A DNA stretch of 64,000 nt from Bacillus haynesii. GTDB lineage: Bacteria; Bacillota; Bacilli; Bacillales; Bacillaceae. The stretch spans positions 1 through 64,000 of the forward strand of contig NZ_MRBL01000002.1 of NCBI RefSeq assembly GCF_001969855.1, in the 5' to 3' direction. Both the position numbers and the translations under genes were made by a program. Below the pieces are notes generated by a model. The model saw only the letters and a program-made list of their open reading frames with translations, ran no database searches and was not told the DNA's origin. Positions 33,583-42,433 of this stretch are shown here, piece by piece. Numbering within the stretch: the stretch's first letter is position 1; the number at the start of each line of letters is the position of its first letter.

Positions 33583-34215
33583 ATGAGCAAAGGACGTTTA
33601 ATTGCGACGAACATCATCGGACTCATCATCGTGCTTGCCATCTTAGCAGGAGGTGCGTATTTCTATTATGACAGCATCAGCTATGTGAAAACTGACGAAG
33701 CGCACGTGGCAGGTGAGATGGCCGACATTACAGCGCCTGCATCAGGGAAGCTCGCAGATTGGGATTTGAAAGAAGGATCAAAAGTTTCAAAGGACGAAAA
33801 AGCAGCGAAAATCAAAGGGGAACAAACGGTTGACGTGAAGTCGATCATGGACGGAACGATTGTCAAAAACGAAGCGAAAGAAGGCCAGATCGTACAAGCC
33901 GGTCAAACGCTCGCGAAAACAATCGACATGGATCATCTGTACATTACAGCTAACATTGAAGAAAACGACCTGAAAGACATCGAAAAAGGGGACAAAGTCG
34001 ATATCGTCGTTGACGGTGATTCAGGCACTACATTTGAAGGAAATGTCGAAGAAATCGGCTATGCGACAAACTCAACATTTGACTTGCTTTCTCAAAGCAA
34101 CTCAAGCGGAAACTACACGAAAGTGACGCAGAAAGTACCTGTGAAAATTTCAATCAAAAACCCGTCTGACAAAGTGCTGCCGGGAATGAACGCATCCGTG
34201 AAAATTTCAAAATAA
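33583..34215 (+). CDS. yhbJ: Membrane-fusion (HlyD/EmrA-like) subunit of an efflux pump
   Basis: 210 residues from ATG 33583 behind AAAGGAG. One N-terminal membrane helix (NIIGLIIVLAILAGGAYFYY), then a short HlyD layout with two lipoyl-like halves (VAGEMADITAPASGKLADWD; SIMDGTIVKNEAKEGQIVQA) and a beta-barrel end. Without the long coiled coil of Gram-negative homologues, it works at the single membrane. Directly upstream of the MFS pump yhcA, its partner. Confidence 0.9.
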   Translation: MSKGRLIATNIIGLIIVLAILAGGAYFYYDSISYVKTDEAHVAGEMADITAPASGKLADWDLKEGSKVSKDEKAAKIKGEQTVDVKSIMDGTIVKNEAKEGQIVQAGQTLAKTIDMDHLYITANIEENDLKDIEKGDKVDIVVDGDSGTTFEGNVEEIGYATNSTFDLLSQSNSSGNYTKVTQKVPVKISIKNPSDKVLPGMNASVKISK

Positions 34216-34254
34216 ACGGGGGGAATAAAAACGAGCGAAAGGAGGATGTCATAA

Positions 34255-35844
34255 GTGGCTTCTCAGAAAAAAGGAAATATGTCACTGCTCATCATATTAA
34301 TGGCCGGCTTGTTTCTGGCCATTTTAAACCAAACGCTGCTGAATGTGGCGATGCCTCATCTCATGACAGAATTCAATGTGAGCGCCACAACGATTCAATG
34401 GCTGACAACCGGATATATGCTTGTCAACGGCGTTTTGATTCCTTTATCAGCCTTCCTGATTATGCGGTTCGGCGGGCGGAGCCTGTTTTTAACGGCGATG
34501 CTGCTGTTTACGGCCGGAACGCTGATATGCGGAATTTCGCCTAATTTCTCGACGATGTTAACCGGACGCCTCATTCAGGCAGTCGGCGGAGGCATACTTC
34601 AGCCTTTGGTCATGACGACGATTCTCTTTATCTTTCCTCCGGAAAGCCGCGGGAAAGGAATGGGAATCTTTGGCCTTGCGATGATGTTTGCTCCTGCTGT
34701 CGGTCCGACTCTATCCGGCTGGGTCATTGAAAACTACAGCTGGCGGATCATGTTTTACGGCCTTGTGCCGGTTGGTGTCATCGTCATCATTTTCGGTTTT
34801 TTCCTATTTAAAAATATGACGGAACCTAAAAAAATCAAATTGGATACAGCAGGCGCGATTCTTTCAGTCGTCGGATTTGCGGCGTTGCTGTATGGCGTGA
34901 GCGAAGCCGGCTCAGACGGCTGGGATGATCCGATCGTACTTTCTACAGTCGTGATCGGTGTGATCGGCATTGCCGCTTTTATCATCCAGCAGTTGAAATC
35001 GAAGGAGCCGATGCTTGACTTCAGAGTGTTCAAATACGATATGTTTTCACTGTCAAGCGTGATCAACGCCATCATTACGGTTGCTTTGTATGCCGGAATG
35101 TTCCTGATTCCGATTTATTTGCAAAACCTGGTCGGTTTTACTGCGCTTCAGTCGGGGCTTCTCATGCTGCCGGGCGCACTCGTCATGCTTGTGATGTCGC
35201 CGATCTCAGGAATTTTATTTGATAAAGTCGGCCCAAGGCCGCTGGCGATTGTCGGTTTATTGATCACCGTTGTGACGACCTACGAATTTACGACGCTTAC
35301 GATCGATACACCGTATATGTACATCGTGTTGATCTATGCGATTCGGGCGTTTGGGATGTCCATGCTGATGATGCCGATTATGACTGCCGGCATGAACCAG
35401 CTTCCGCAGCATCTAAACAGCCACGGAACGGCGATGTCGAATACGCTTCGCCAAATCAGCGGTTCGATCGGAACGAGCTTGATCACGACGATTTATACAA
35501 ATCGCACGACATTCCACTATGCATCAATGGCTGATCAGACAAATACGGCTGATCCGTCATTCATGAGCACATTGCAGTCAACGATTCAGTCAACAGCGCA
35601 ATCGATGCATATATCTCTCGAACAAGCACAACAATATGTCGTGAAATATATGACCGGACAGGCGCAGCTCAACTCGAATGTCATGGGTATTAATGACGCG
35701 TTTATGTGGGCGGCCGGGTTCTGTGTCATCGGTCTCGTTCTCAGCCTGTTTTTGAGAGATGTCAGAAAAGACAAGCTGCGCAGGAAGAATAAAGCGGAGG
35801 AGCTGACATTGCTTCCGGCTCCTAAAGAAGCGAAAGAATCTTAA
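34255..35844 (+). CDS. yhcA: MFS multidrug exporter, EmrB/QacA type
   Basis: 529 residues from GTG 34255 behind AAAGGAGG, with 14 membrane helices. The DHA2 signature after helix 1 (LNQTLLNVAMPHLMTEFNVS) and the helix-5 block GGGILQPLVMTTILF with APAVGPTLSGWV (motif C, typical of antiporters) are clear. It should expel lipophilic drugs in exchange for protons, aided by YhbJ. Its local regulator yhbI is missing here, so control probably differs from B. subtilis. Confidence 0.93.
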   Translation: MASQKKGNMSLLIILMAGLFLAILNQTLLNVAMPHLMTEFNVSATTIQWLTTGYMLVNGVLIPLSAFLIMRFGGRSLFLTAMLLFTAGTLICGISPNFSTMLTGRLIQAVGGGILQPLVMTTILFIFPPESRGKGMGIFGLAMMFAPAVGPTLSGWVIENYSWRIMFYGLVPVGVIVIIFGFFLFKNMTEPKKIKLDTAGAILSVVGFAALLYGVSEAGSDGWDDPIVLSTVVIGVIGIAAFIIQQLKSKEPMLDFRVFKYDMFSLSSVINAIITVALYAGMFLIPIYLQNLVGFTALQSGLLMLPGALVMLVMSPISGILFDKVGPRPLAIVGLLITVVTTYEFTTLTIDTPYMYIVLIYAIRAFGMSMLMMPIMTAGMNQLPQHLNSHGTAMSNTLRQISGSIGTSLITTIYTNRTTFHYASMADQTNTADPSFMSTLQSTIQSTAQSMHISLEQAQQYVVKYMTGQAQLNSNVMGINDAFMWAAGFCVIGLVLSLFLRDVRKDKLRRKNKAEELTLLPAPKEAKES

Positions 35845-35861
35845 AATGAGGAGGTTCTGAC

Positions 35862-36392
35862 ATGAAAATTTATGTTGTTTACGACAGTGAAGGCGAGCAT
35901 ACGAAAAAGCTGGCTGAAGCCATTGCAGAAGGCGCAGGGGAACATGGGGCTGCAGACGTGCTGATCGATCATGTCAGCCAGGCAGATATCAGAAAGCTCG
36001 AAGAAATGGACGCTATCATCTGGGGCTGCCCGGGCCATTTCGGTACAATCAGCTCCGGATTAAAAACTTGGATCGACAGGCTGGGCTACCTTTGGGCGGA
36101 AGGAAAGCTGATCAATAAGATCGGCGCAGTCTTCTGCACAACGGCGACGACCCACGGCGGTCTTGAAGCGACGATGCTCAATTTAATAACACCGATGCTT
36201 CATCAAGGGATGATGATCGTCGGCTTGCCTGGAAATGTACCTGAAAATGCCCTATACGGGTCTTATTACGGTGCAGGCATTACCTGTCCTGTCGATAGTG
36301 ATGAATTGATCGGCGAGGAAGGCCTGGAGCTGGGCCGGGCTTTAGGCAGACGCGTCGCCCAGGTGACAGACCGCTTTACAGCAGGACAGTGA
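35862..36392 (+). CDS. yhcB: Flavodoxin-like NAD(P)H quinone reductase (WrbA type)
   Basis: 176 residues from ATG 35862 (ribosome site GAGGAGG). Starts with the FMN-phosphate loop [20 protein letters not shown] and has the WrbA blocks [20 protein letters not shown] and [20 protein letters not shown]. It reduces quinones by two electrons and so protects against redox-cycling drugs, which fits its position behind an efflux pump. Confidence 0.92.
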   Translation: MKIYVVYDSEGEHTKKLAEAIAEGAGEHGAADVLIDHVSQADIRKLEEMDAIIWGCPGHFGTISSGLKTWIDRLGYLWAEGKLINKIGAVFCTTATTHGGLEATMLNLITPMLHQGMMIVGLPGNVPENALYGSYYGAGITCPVDSDELIGEEGLELGRALGRRVAQVTDRFTAGQ

Positions 36393-36405
36393 GGAGCGAT
36401 TTGAC

Positions 36406-36741
36406 ATGACCATTATATTGACCATCATCGCTGCTGTCCTCGTCATTATCGGTCTGGTGGTATTTAATGTGCGGTCGGCGTCTTCACAGGATAAACCCGA
36501 ACATGAGGATAACGACGCTGCAGCTGCAGCTGACATTCCTCAGGTTCAGGAAGAAGAAGAGCCTCAGCAAGTTGAAGCCGCTCAACAAGATCCGTTCGAA
36601 ATGAATGATCAAACCTATCGGGCGATCCTGCAAAAACTTCAACACCCAAAAGAGGAAAAAACACAACCCGAGAAGACGGAAATGGACGATATGGATTACC
36701 GAAACGCATTAAAATCTATGAAAAAACGGGAACAAGATTAA
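36406..36741 (+). CDS. yhcC: YhcC, small membrane-anchored acidic protein
   Basis: 111 residues from ATG 36406. One N-terminal membrane helix (TIILTIIAAVLVIIGLVVFN), then a highly charged, Gln/Glu-rich, probably disordered tail with two similar short blocks (NDQTYRAILQKLQHPKEEK and MDDMDYRNALKSMKKREQD). No enzyme motif. Last gene of the efflux operon. Function unknown. Confidence 0.85.
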   Translation: MTIILTIIAAVLVIIGLVVFNVRSASSQDKPEHEDNDAAAAADIPQVQEEEEPQQVEAAQQDPFEMNDQTYRAILQKLQHPKEEKTQPEKTEMDDMDYRNALKSMKKREQD

Positions 36742-36742
36742 A

Positions 36743-36780
36743 GGCAAATTCGCTGGGCGCCAGCGGGTTTGCTTTTTTTA
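36743..36780 (+). terminator. Terminator of the yhbJ-yhcC operon
   Basis: GCAAATTCGCTGG and CCAGCGGGTTTGC pair around GCG with mismatches, followed by seven T residues. Confidence 0.85.
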
Positions 36781-36804
36781 TTTGCATTTTTTTTGCAATA
36801 AGGA

Positions 36805-36852
36805 TTGCGATTTTCTTTGTATCAGTGTACTATTGTCATAGTACACTGATAC
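36805..36852. promoter_or_regulatory. yhcE promoter with a 34-bp perfect palindromic operator
   Basis: GTATCAGTGTACTAT at 36819-36833 and its exact reverse complement at 36838-36852 flank TGTC. A promoter TTGCGA (36805-36810), 17-base spacer, TACTAT (36828-36833) is built into it: the -10 box is the inner end of the left arm. Occupancy by the GntR-type protein YhcF, encoded in the operon, would block RNA polymerase. The shape (GTGTACTA...TAGTACAC) is that of YtrA-subfamily sites. Confidence 0.85.
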
Positions 36853-36874
36853 AGAGACTAGAGGAGGATATGAT

Positions 36875-37642
36875 TTGCGATCTTTCAGCGGTTTATTTAA
36901 AAAAGATTTTCTCATGGCCAGATTTTGGTCTTTGGCTTGGATGCTGTGCATGATTTGTGCGATTATTGCAAGCTTTGGTTTTGCTCATTATACAGGCGAG
37001 TCAATGGCTCTTTTTGGGGCATTTGTGACCATTTTATTATTTCATAGCCTGTTTTGTCCTTTGATGATGCTTGCTCAGCTCCGTTTGGAAGGGAAGACGC
37101 AGCTTTGGTTATATAATCCGAACAACAGTGCGTTATTGCTGCTTTCAAAGCTTGCTTCAGCTGCCGTATACCAATTGATTTCCCACGCTATTTTATTTAT
37201 TTTCGGGCTGATTGTCAGAAGCGTTCTGCTCTCCAACAGCGCCGGCCTGTTTTCCGTGTCAGATTTGCTTCTCGTCAATATCGCTGTCTTTTTAGGTTCC
37301 GTAATTTTTTCCACATGGGTGATGTTTCTGTGGACGATATATGAAGCGCTCAGAAAATATCCGGCTATCAAAAAAATCCGCTGGATCATTCCCTTGTTGA
37401 TCTACAATGCTTATGGATTAATCGAGGCGCTGTTCATCAAGAGCGGCTTATTCAAGGAACTGCAGAAATTGTGGAGCATTTCTTTAACAGCTGAATTCAA
37501 TTTTCATTATGAACATTCAGGCTGGACTGTTACATTTTCTCAAGTTGATTTGCCGGGTATTCTCCTGGTGTATTACACAGCTTTAGGCGTCTGTCTCTTC
37601 TATCTCTCCTGCAAATTACTGAACAGAAGAGTCGAGGTGTAA
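36875..37642 (+). CDS. yhcE: YhcE, six-helix membrane protein
   Basis: 255 residues from TTG 36875, ribosome site GAGGAGG. Six hydrophobic helices in three pairs and short loops; no catalytic motif. First gene of yhcEFGHI; in the related ytr operon a similar membrane protein is an ABC permease component. It probably pairs with the ATPase YhcG (inference from order). The operator overlapping its promoter makes it the gene most directly controlled. Confidence 0.85.
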   Translation: MRSFSGLFKKDFLMARFWSLAWMLCMICAIIASFGFAHYTGESMALFGAFVTILLFHSLFCPLMMLAQLRLEGKTQLWLYNPNNSALLLLSKLASAAVYQLISHAILFIFGLIVRSVLLSNSAGLFSVSDLLLVNIAVFLGSVIFSTWVMFLWTIYEALRKYPAIKKIRWIIPLLIYNAYGLIEALFIKSGLFKELQKLWSISLTAEFNFHYEHSGWTVTFSQVDLPGILLVYYTALGVCLFYLSCKLLNRRVEV

Positions 37643-37646
37643 AAGA

Positions 37647-38021
37647 ATGGCAAATGAATTTTCTGCTTCAAAGCCGATCTATAGGCAAATAGCCGAACAG
37701 CTCTTCAAAAAAATGATCCGCGGAGAGATCAAGCCGGGAGAAAAATTGCCATCGGTCCGTGAGCTGGCTGTTCAGACGCAAGTAAATCCGAATACGATTC
37801 AAAGAACCTACAATGAAATGGAAAGGATGGGCGTGGTGGAAACCAGAAGGGGACAGGGCACCTTTGTTGTGGAACATACGGAAATCATCGATGATTTAAA
37901 GCGGGAGATGAGATCGGAAGTGATCGGGCAATTTGTCCAAAGCATGGAAGAGCTTGGCCTGTCTAAACAAGACATGTTGTCAGAACTTGACCGTTATCTT
38001 CAGAAAGGAGATCCCAAATGA
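37647..38021 (+). CDS. yhcF: GntR-family repressor, YtrA subfamily
   Basis: 124 residues from ATG 37647. The winged helix-turn-helix is clear: KPIYRQIAEQLFKKMIRGEI, KPGEKLPSVRELAVQTQVNP and NTIQRTYNEMERMGVVETRR with GQGTFVV. The effector domain is only about 50 residues, the short form that marks YtrA-type repressors of ABC operons. It almost certainly binds the 34-bp palindrome upstream of yhcE. Ligands are often cell-wall-active compounds (family knowledge). The stop overlaps the yhcG start. Confidence 0.94.
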   Translation: MANEFSASKPIYRQIAEQLFKKMIRGEIKPGEKLPSVRELAVQTQVNPNTIQRTYNEMERMGVVETRRGQGTFVVEHTEIIDDLKREMRSEVIGQFVQSMEELGLSKQDMLSELDRYLQKGDPK

Positions 38022-38719
38022 AGATTGAGCTGAAAAATGTCACGAAGAAGTTTGGCAAAGAGTATGCGCTCAAAGAGGCCGATCTGTCTCTCTCTCCCGG
38101 GAAAATTTACGGGTTGACCGGACCAAACGGCAGCGGCAAATCTACGATCTTAAAGCTGATCACAGGGCTCTCGTTTCCGGATTCGGGCTCGGTGTTGATC
38201 GGAGGACGGCCGGCAGCCAGAAAGGAGACGAAGAACATCGCCTATTTAACAGAGCTTGATATGTTCTACGATCCATTTCGGGTCAAGGATATGATTCACT
38301 TTTATGAAACCCAGTTTTCCGATTTCCGTATCAATAAAGCATGGGCCCTGTTAAAGGACATGAAAATCGACGGGGATAAAAAAATCGGCAAGCTTTCCAA
38401 AGGCAACCGTGGCAGGCTGAAGCTCGCGCTCACATTGGCGCGCGATGCAGCGGTCGTGCTGCTTGATGAGCCATTTTCCGGTCTTGATCCGATGGTGAGG
38501 GAGTCGATAGTCAAAAGCCTTCTTACATATTTGGAGCTTGATAAGCAGACAATCGTCATCGCCACCCATGAAATTCATGAAATTGAACAAATTTTGGATG
38601 AGGTCATCGTCGTCTTAAATGGCCGAATTGAAGAAAAAATGGATGTCGAACAGCTGCGCGAGGAATCGGGAATGTCGCTTTTGGAATGGCTGAAACGGTT
38701 TATCGAAGAAAAATATTGA
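38018..38719 (+). CDS. yhcG: ABC transporter ATPase YhcG
   Basis: 233 residues from ATG 38018 (overlap ATGA with yhcF). Walker A GPNGSGKST, signature LSKGNRGRLKLALTLA (an atypical SKGN form common in this group), Walker B VVLLDEPFSGLD, H-loop ATHEIHE. Likely works with YhcE. This operon holds two different ATPases, YhcG and YhcH, as in the ytr-type systems. Confidence 0.92.
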   Translation: MKIELKNVTKKFGKEYALKEADLSLSPGKIYGLTGPNGSGKSTILKLITGLSFPDSGSVLIGGRPAARKETKNIAYLTELDMFYDPFRVKDMIHFYETQFSDFRINKAWALLKDMKIDGDKKIGKLSKGNRGRLKLALTLARDAAVVLLDEPFSGLDPMVRESIVKSLLTYLELDKQTIVIATHEIHEIEQILDEVIVVLNGRIEEKMDVEQLREESGMSLLEWLKRFIEEKY

Positions 38720-38738
38720 AAAGCCGGGAGGAGAAACA

Positions 38739-39662
38739 GTGGAAACACTTTTGGAATTAAAAAATGTATCAAAAACGATCAGAGGAAAAAAGATCATCGA
38801 CGGCTTGAGCTTTGACGTGCGGGCAGGCGAGATATTCGGCTTCCTGGGCCCGAACGGCGCCGGAAAAACGACGACGATCCGGATGATTGTCGGACATATG
38901 GGCATCACCGCCGGTGAAATCGCCGTGTGCGGCGTCAGCGTAAAAGAAAATTTTGAAAAGGCTGCACGGCATATCGGAGCGATCGTTGAAAACCCGGAAT
39001 TGTATAAATTTTTAACGGGCTACCAAAACCTTCAGCAATACGCGCGCATGACGAAAGGTGTGACGAAAAAGAAAATTGACGAAATCGTCGAGCTCGTCGG
39101 ATTGAAAAACAGGATTAACGACAAGGTCAAAACGTATTCTTTAGGAATGAGACAAAGGCTTGGCCTTGCCCAAAGCCTTTTACACGATCCGAAGCTGTTG
39201 ATTCTCGATGAGCCGACGAACGGGCTTGATCCGGCAGGTATCCGGGAAATCCGCGACTATTTAAGAAAGCTGACGAAAGAAAAAGGGATGGCGGTCATCG
39301 TTTCAAGCCACCTGCTTTCAGAAATGGAGCTGATGTGCGACAGGATCGCCATTATCCAGAACGGAAAGCTCCGGGATATTCAGCATGTGCACGGACCCGC
39401 CCGGGATGAAAAGAAGCGCTATTATATTCAAGCGGATGACACTCAGGCTCTGATGCGGGAGGCATCTGCTTTCAGAAGTATGAAGATTGACGAATCGGAA
39501 GGCGGGATAGAGCTCAGCCTTCAAAAGGATGAAGTGCCTGATTTGATCAAACACTTGACAGACAGCGGTGTTCGCTTATATGAAGTGAAGGCTGTGAACA
39601 AGTCGCTGGAAGAACGGTTCCTGGAAATCACCGCAGATAAGGAGGAAGCTCAGCATGTTTAA
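38739..39662 (+). CDS. yhcH: ABC transporter ATPase YhcH (bacitracin-type)
   Basis: 307 residues from GTG 38739 behind GGGAGGAG. Walker A GPNGAGKTT, signature YSLGMRQRLGLAQSLL, Walker B LLILDEPTNGLD, H-loop SSHLLSE, followed by an 85-residue C-terminal domain, the layout of BcrA-like exporters. It pairs with the permease YhcI, whose gene overlaps its end by eight bases. Confidence 0.93.
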   Translation: METLLELKNVSKTIRGKKIIDGLSFDVRAGEIFGFLGPNGAGKTTTIRMIVGHMGITAGEIAVCGVSVKENFEKAARHIGAIVENPELYKFLTGYQNLQQYARMTKGVTKKKIDEIVELVGLKNRINDKVKTYSLGMRQRLGLAQSLLHDPKLLILDEPTNGLDPAGIREIRDYLRKLTKEKGMAVIVSSHLLSEMELMCDRIAIIQNGKLRDIQHVHGPARDEKKRYYIQADDTQALMREASAFRSMKIDESEGGIELSLQKDEVPDLIKHLTDSGVRLYEVKAVNKSLEERFLEITADKEEAQHV

Positions 39663-40596
39663 TCTCATCGTAAATGAATGGATCAAAATTTTTAATCGAA
39701 AAGGCACATACGTCATGATCGGGATTTTGCTGTTATCTGCCATCGGGTTGGGCGTTCTCACAAAGACGATCGGAGAGACAGACCAAAACCCGGACTGGAA
39801 AAAAGAATTGATGCAGGAAAATAAAGATATGAAAGAACAACTTAAAGGGGTCAATAATCCGGCACTTGAAAAAAGCTATGAACGGTCGACCGCCATTAAT
39901 GAGTATCGAATCAAGCACGATTTGCCGGAAGACGGGGACTATTCGGCCCTGTCGTTCATCAGCGACGCGAGCAGCACCATTCCTCTCCTCGGTCTGTTTG
40001 TGATCACGGTGGCTGCGGGAATCGTTGCGAATGAATTCAACTGGGGAACGGTGAAGCTGCTTGTGATCAGGCCGATCAGCCGCTTTAAAATTTTGCTGGC
40101 AAAATATTTTACAGTTCTGCTTTTTGCATTGGCTTTGCTTTTCATTCTGTTCGCAAGCGCGGGGATCACAGGCCTTGCTTTATTCGGGGCAGGCGACGGC
40201 AGCCAGGTTCACTTGGCGTACGCCGATGGAACAGTTGAAGAAAAAAGCCTGCTGCTGCACTTGGCCGGCAGCTATTTGCTGAATTCAATATCGCTTTTGA
40301 TGATGGCGACAATGGCCTTTATGATTTCAGCGGTTTTCAGAAACAGCTCGCTCGCCGTAGGTATTTCGATTTTCCTTTTGGCTATGGGCGGAACGGTGAC
40401 AAACTTGCTCGCGACGAAATTTGATTGGGTGAAATACATCTTATTTGCCAACACGGATCTCACTCAATACTTTGACGGATCTCCGCTTGTTTCAGACATG
40501 ACGCTGGGATTCTCGATTGTGGTGCTGGCTGTCTATTTTATCGTTTTTCATGTGCTCGCTTTTGGTGTATTCACAAAAAGAGACATCGCTTCATAA
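39655..40596 (+). CDS. yhcI: ABC-2 permease YhcI
   Basis: 313 residues from ATG 39655. One N-terminal helix, an outside or cytoplasmic charged loop of about 80 residues (TDQNPDWKKELMQENKDMKE and on), and five further helices: the classic ABC-2/BcrB-like topology. The conserved cytoplasmic stretch NEFNWGTVKLLVIRPISRFK is present. Forms an exporter with YhcH. Last gene of the operon. Confidence 0.92.
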   Translation: MFNLIVNEWIKIFNRKGTYVMIGILLLSAIGLGVLTKTIGETDQNPDWKKELMQENKDMKEQLKGVNNPALEKSYERSTAINEYRIKHDLPEDGDYSALSFISDASSTIPLLGLFVITVAAGIVANEFNWGTVKLLVIRPISRFKILLAKYFTVLLFALALLFILFASAGITGLALFGAGDGSQVHLAYADGTVEEKSLLLHLAGSYLLNSISLLMMATMAFMISAVFRNSSLAVGISIFLLAMGGTVTNLLATKFDWVKYILFANTDLTQYFDGSPLVSDMTLGFSIVVLAVYFIVFHVLAFGVFTKRDIAS

Positions 40597-40607
40597 GCGG
40601 TTTTCGC

Positions 40608-40650
40608 AAAAAAAGCCTGACGCCGGTTTTCCGGGCGTCAGGCTTTTTTT
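40608..40650 (+). terminator. Terminator of yhcEFGHI
   Basis: AAAAAAAGCCTGACGCC pairs with GGCGTCAGGCTTTTTTT, a long perfect stem followed by T residues. Confidence 0.93.
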
Positions 40651-40652
40651 AC

Positions 40653-40686
40653 ATATAAAAAGACTGCTGACATTCGGTCAGCAGTC
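40653..40686 (-). terminator. Terminator of cspB
   Basis: On the minus strand GACTGCTGAC (40686-40677) and GTCAGCAGTC (40671-40662) form a perfect 10-bp stem followed by TTTTTATATG. Confidence 0.9.
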
Positions 40687-40712
40687 CTGTATGAAGATCA
40701 GCGGTTCACAGC

Positions 40713-41003
<291 letters not shown>

Positions 41004-41036
41004 TTAAAGATAGTTCGAACAAAAATAATTACCTTT

Positions 41037-41065
41037 ACTTTACCAGTGTTTAAGCGAAATTACAA
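41037..41065 (-). promoter_or_regulatory. cspB promoter with a long untranslated leader
   Basis: On the minus strand TTGTAA (41065-41060), a 17-base spacer and TAAAGT (41042-41037). A start near 41030 leaves a leader of about 115 bases before ATG 40913, the length typical of cold-shock mRNAs whose leader folds with temperature. Confidence 0.65.
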
Positions 41066-41162
41066 CTGCTAAACACAATTTTTTTAAAAAAAGTGAAATT
41101 TAATGATCAGGGTGAAAAATAAAGCATTGAAAAGAGAGTTTTTGAAATTTTCACGAATCTGA

Positions 41163-41191
41163 TTGACAACATTTCAAAGAAGCTGTAAAGT
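41163..41191 (+). promoter_or_regulatory. Promoter of the metNPQ operon
   Basis: A perfect TTGACA at 41163-41168, a 17-base spacer and TAAAGT at 41186-41191, 25 bases before the SAM aptamer. Confidence 0.85.
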
Positions 41192-41215
41192 TAGGTAAAA
41201 CTTCATGCAACAACA

Positions 41216-41331
41216 CTTCTTATTCAGAGAGGCGGAGGGAATTGGCCCTGTGAAACCTCGGCAGCGGGTTCTGCAAACAGCAGAATACTGTGCCACATCC
41301 AACAAGCCGTACGGGCTTGGAAGATAAGAAG
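41216..41331 (+). promoter_or_regulatory. SAM-I riboswitch (S box)
   Basis: P1 pairs CTTCTTAT at 41216-41223 with ATAAGAAG at 41324-41331. The core AGAGAGGCGGAGGGAATTGG, then CCCTGTGAAACCTCGGCAGC, and GTGCCACATCC is intact. The 3' P1 strand can instead pair with TCTTCTTA at 41372-41379 in the terminator, which gives the expected antiterminator when SAM is low. Confidence 0.97.
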
Positions 41332-41364
41332 AGAGCGGACCCACTCTATTTACTTTGTGTCGTC

Positions 41365-41401
41365 AAAGGCTTCTTCTTATTTTTAAGAGGAAGCCTTTTT
41401 T
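41365..41401 (+). terminator. SAM-controlled terminator before metN
   Basis: AAAGGCTTCTTCTTA pairs with TAAGAGGAAGCCTTT (one G-T pair) around TTTT, followed by more T residues. Confidence 0.95.
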
Positions 41402-41429
41402 GTTAGCCAAAAAGAGGAGGAAGATCATC

Positions 41430-42431
41430 ATGATTACATTTGAAGGCGTTGAAAAGGTCTATGAAAGCGGCGGACAGAAGGTCCATGCGCTCAATGGAAT
41501 CGACCTTCATGTGGATAAAGGGGAAATATACGGCGTCATCGGCTTCAGCGGCGCAGGGAAAAGCACGCTGATCCGCTGTGTGAACTTCCTTGAAAAACCG
41601 ACGGCCGGAAAGGTTTTCGTCGGCGGAAGAGACTTAATGTCCCTGTCGAAAGCTGAGATTCGCACTGTAAAAAGGAAAATCGGCATGGTGTTTCAGCATT
41701 TTAACCTGCTCAATTCAAAAACGATTTTCGCTAATGTCGCAGAGCCGCTCGCGCTTGTCAAAACGCCGAAAGCCGAAATAAAGCAAAAAGTGACGGAGCT
41801 GCTCCGTTTTGTCGGGCTTGAGGATAAAGCCCGCGATTATCCGGATCAGCTTTCGGGCGGCCAAAAGCAGCGCGTCGGGATTGCCCGGGCGCTGGCGACA
41901 AATCCGGAGGTTCTGCTCTGCGATGAAGCGACATCCGCGCTTGATCCGCAGACGACCGGCGATATATTGAAGCTGCTGAAGCGCGTCAACGAACAATATA
42001 ACATCACGATTCTGTTAATCACTCATGAAATGAATGTGGCAAAAGAAATCTGCGACAAAGTCGCGGTCATTGAAAAAGGAAGGATCATTGAATCCGGCAG
42101 TGTGTTTGACGTATTTTCCGCGCCGGAAACCGAAACGGCTAAAAGCTTTGTCAAATCAGCCATCGACCATGAGATACCTGAATCGATTCAAAAATTAAAT
42201 GTGAAGCACCTTTACCAGCTTCAATTTGTCGGTGAATCTTCTGGGAAGCCTTTTCTTTCTCAAGTGGCAAAGCGGTTTGACGTAGAAGTCAACATTCTGC
42301 ACGGAACGATAACAGAGCTTCAGGGGATTCCGTTTGGCAGCATGACGGTGGAACTGCAAGGGGAAGATGGTGAAATCGGGCGGGCGCTCGAATATATACG
42401 CAGAGAAAACATTCGCATCAGGGAGGTATAA
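41430..42431 (+). CDS. metN: Methionine ABC importer, ATPase with NIL domain
   Basis: 333 residues from ATG 41430 behind AAGAGGAGG; upstream in-frame codons lie inside the riboswitch terminator. Walker A GFSGAGKST, signature LSGGQKQRVGIARAL, Walker B VLLCDEATSALD, H-loop ITHEMNV. The C-terminal 90 residues form the NIL domain that binds methionine and shuts uptake (VKHLYQLQFVGESSGKPFLS onward). With MetP and MetQ it imports methionine. The genes lie under a SAM riboswitch. Confidence 0.94.
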   Translation: MITFEGVEKVYESGGQKVHALNGIDLHVDKGEIYGVIGFSGAGKSTLIRCVNFLEKPTAGKVFVGGRDLMSLSKAEIRTVKRKIGMVFQHFNLLNSKTIFANVAEPLALVKTPKAEIKQKVTELLRFVGLEDKARDYPDQLSGGQKQRVGIARALATNPEVLLCDEATSALDPQTTGDILKLLKRVNEQYNITILLITHEMNVAKEICDKVAVIEKGRIIESGSVFDVFSAPETETAKSFVKSAIDHEIPESIQKLNVKHLYQLQFVGESSGKPFLSQVAKRFDVEVNILHGTITELQGIPFGSMTVELQGEDGEIGRALEYIRRENIRIREV

Positions 42432-42433
42432 GC

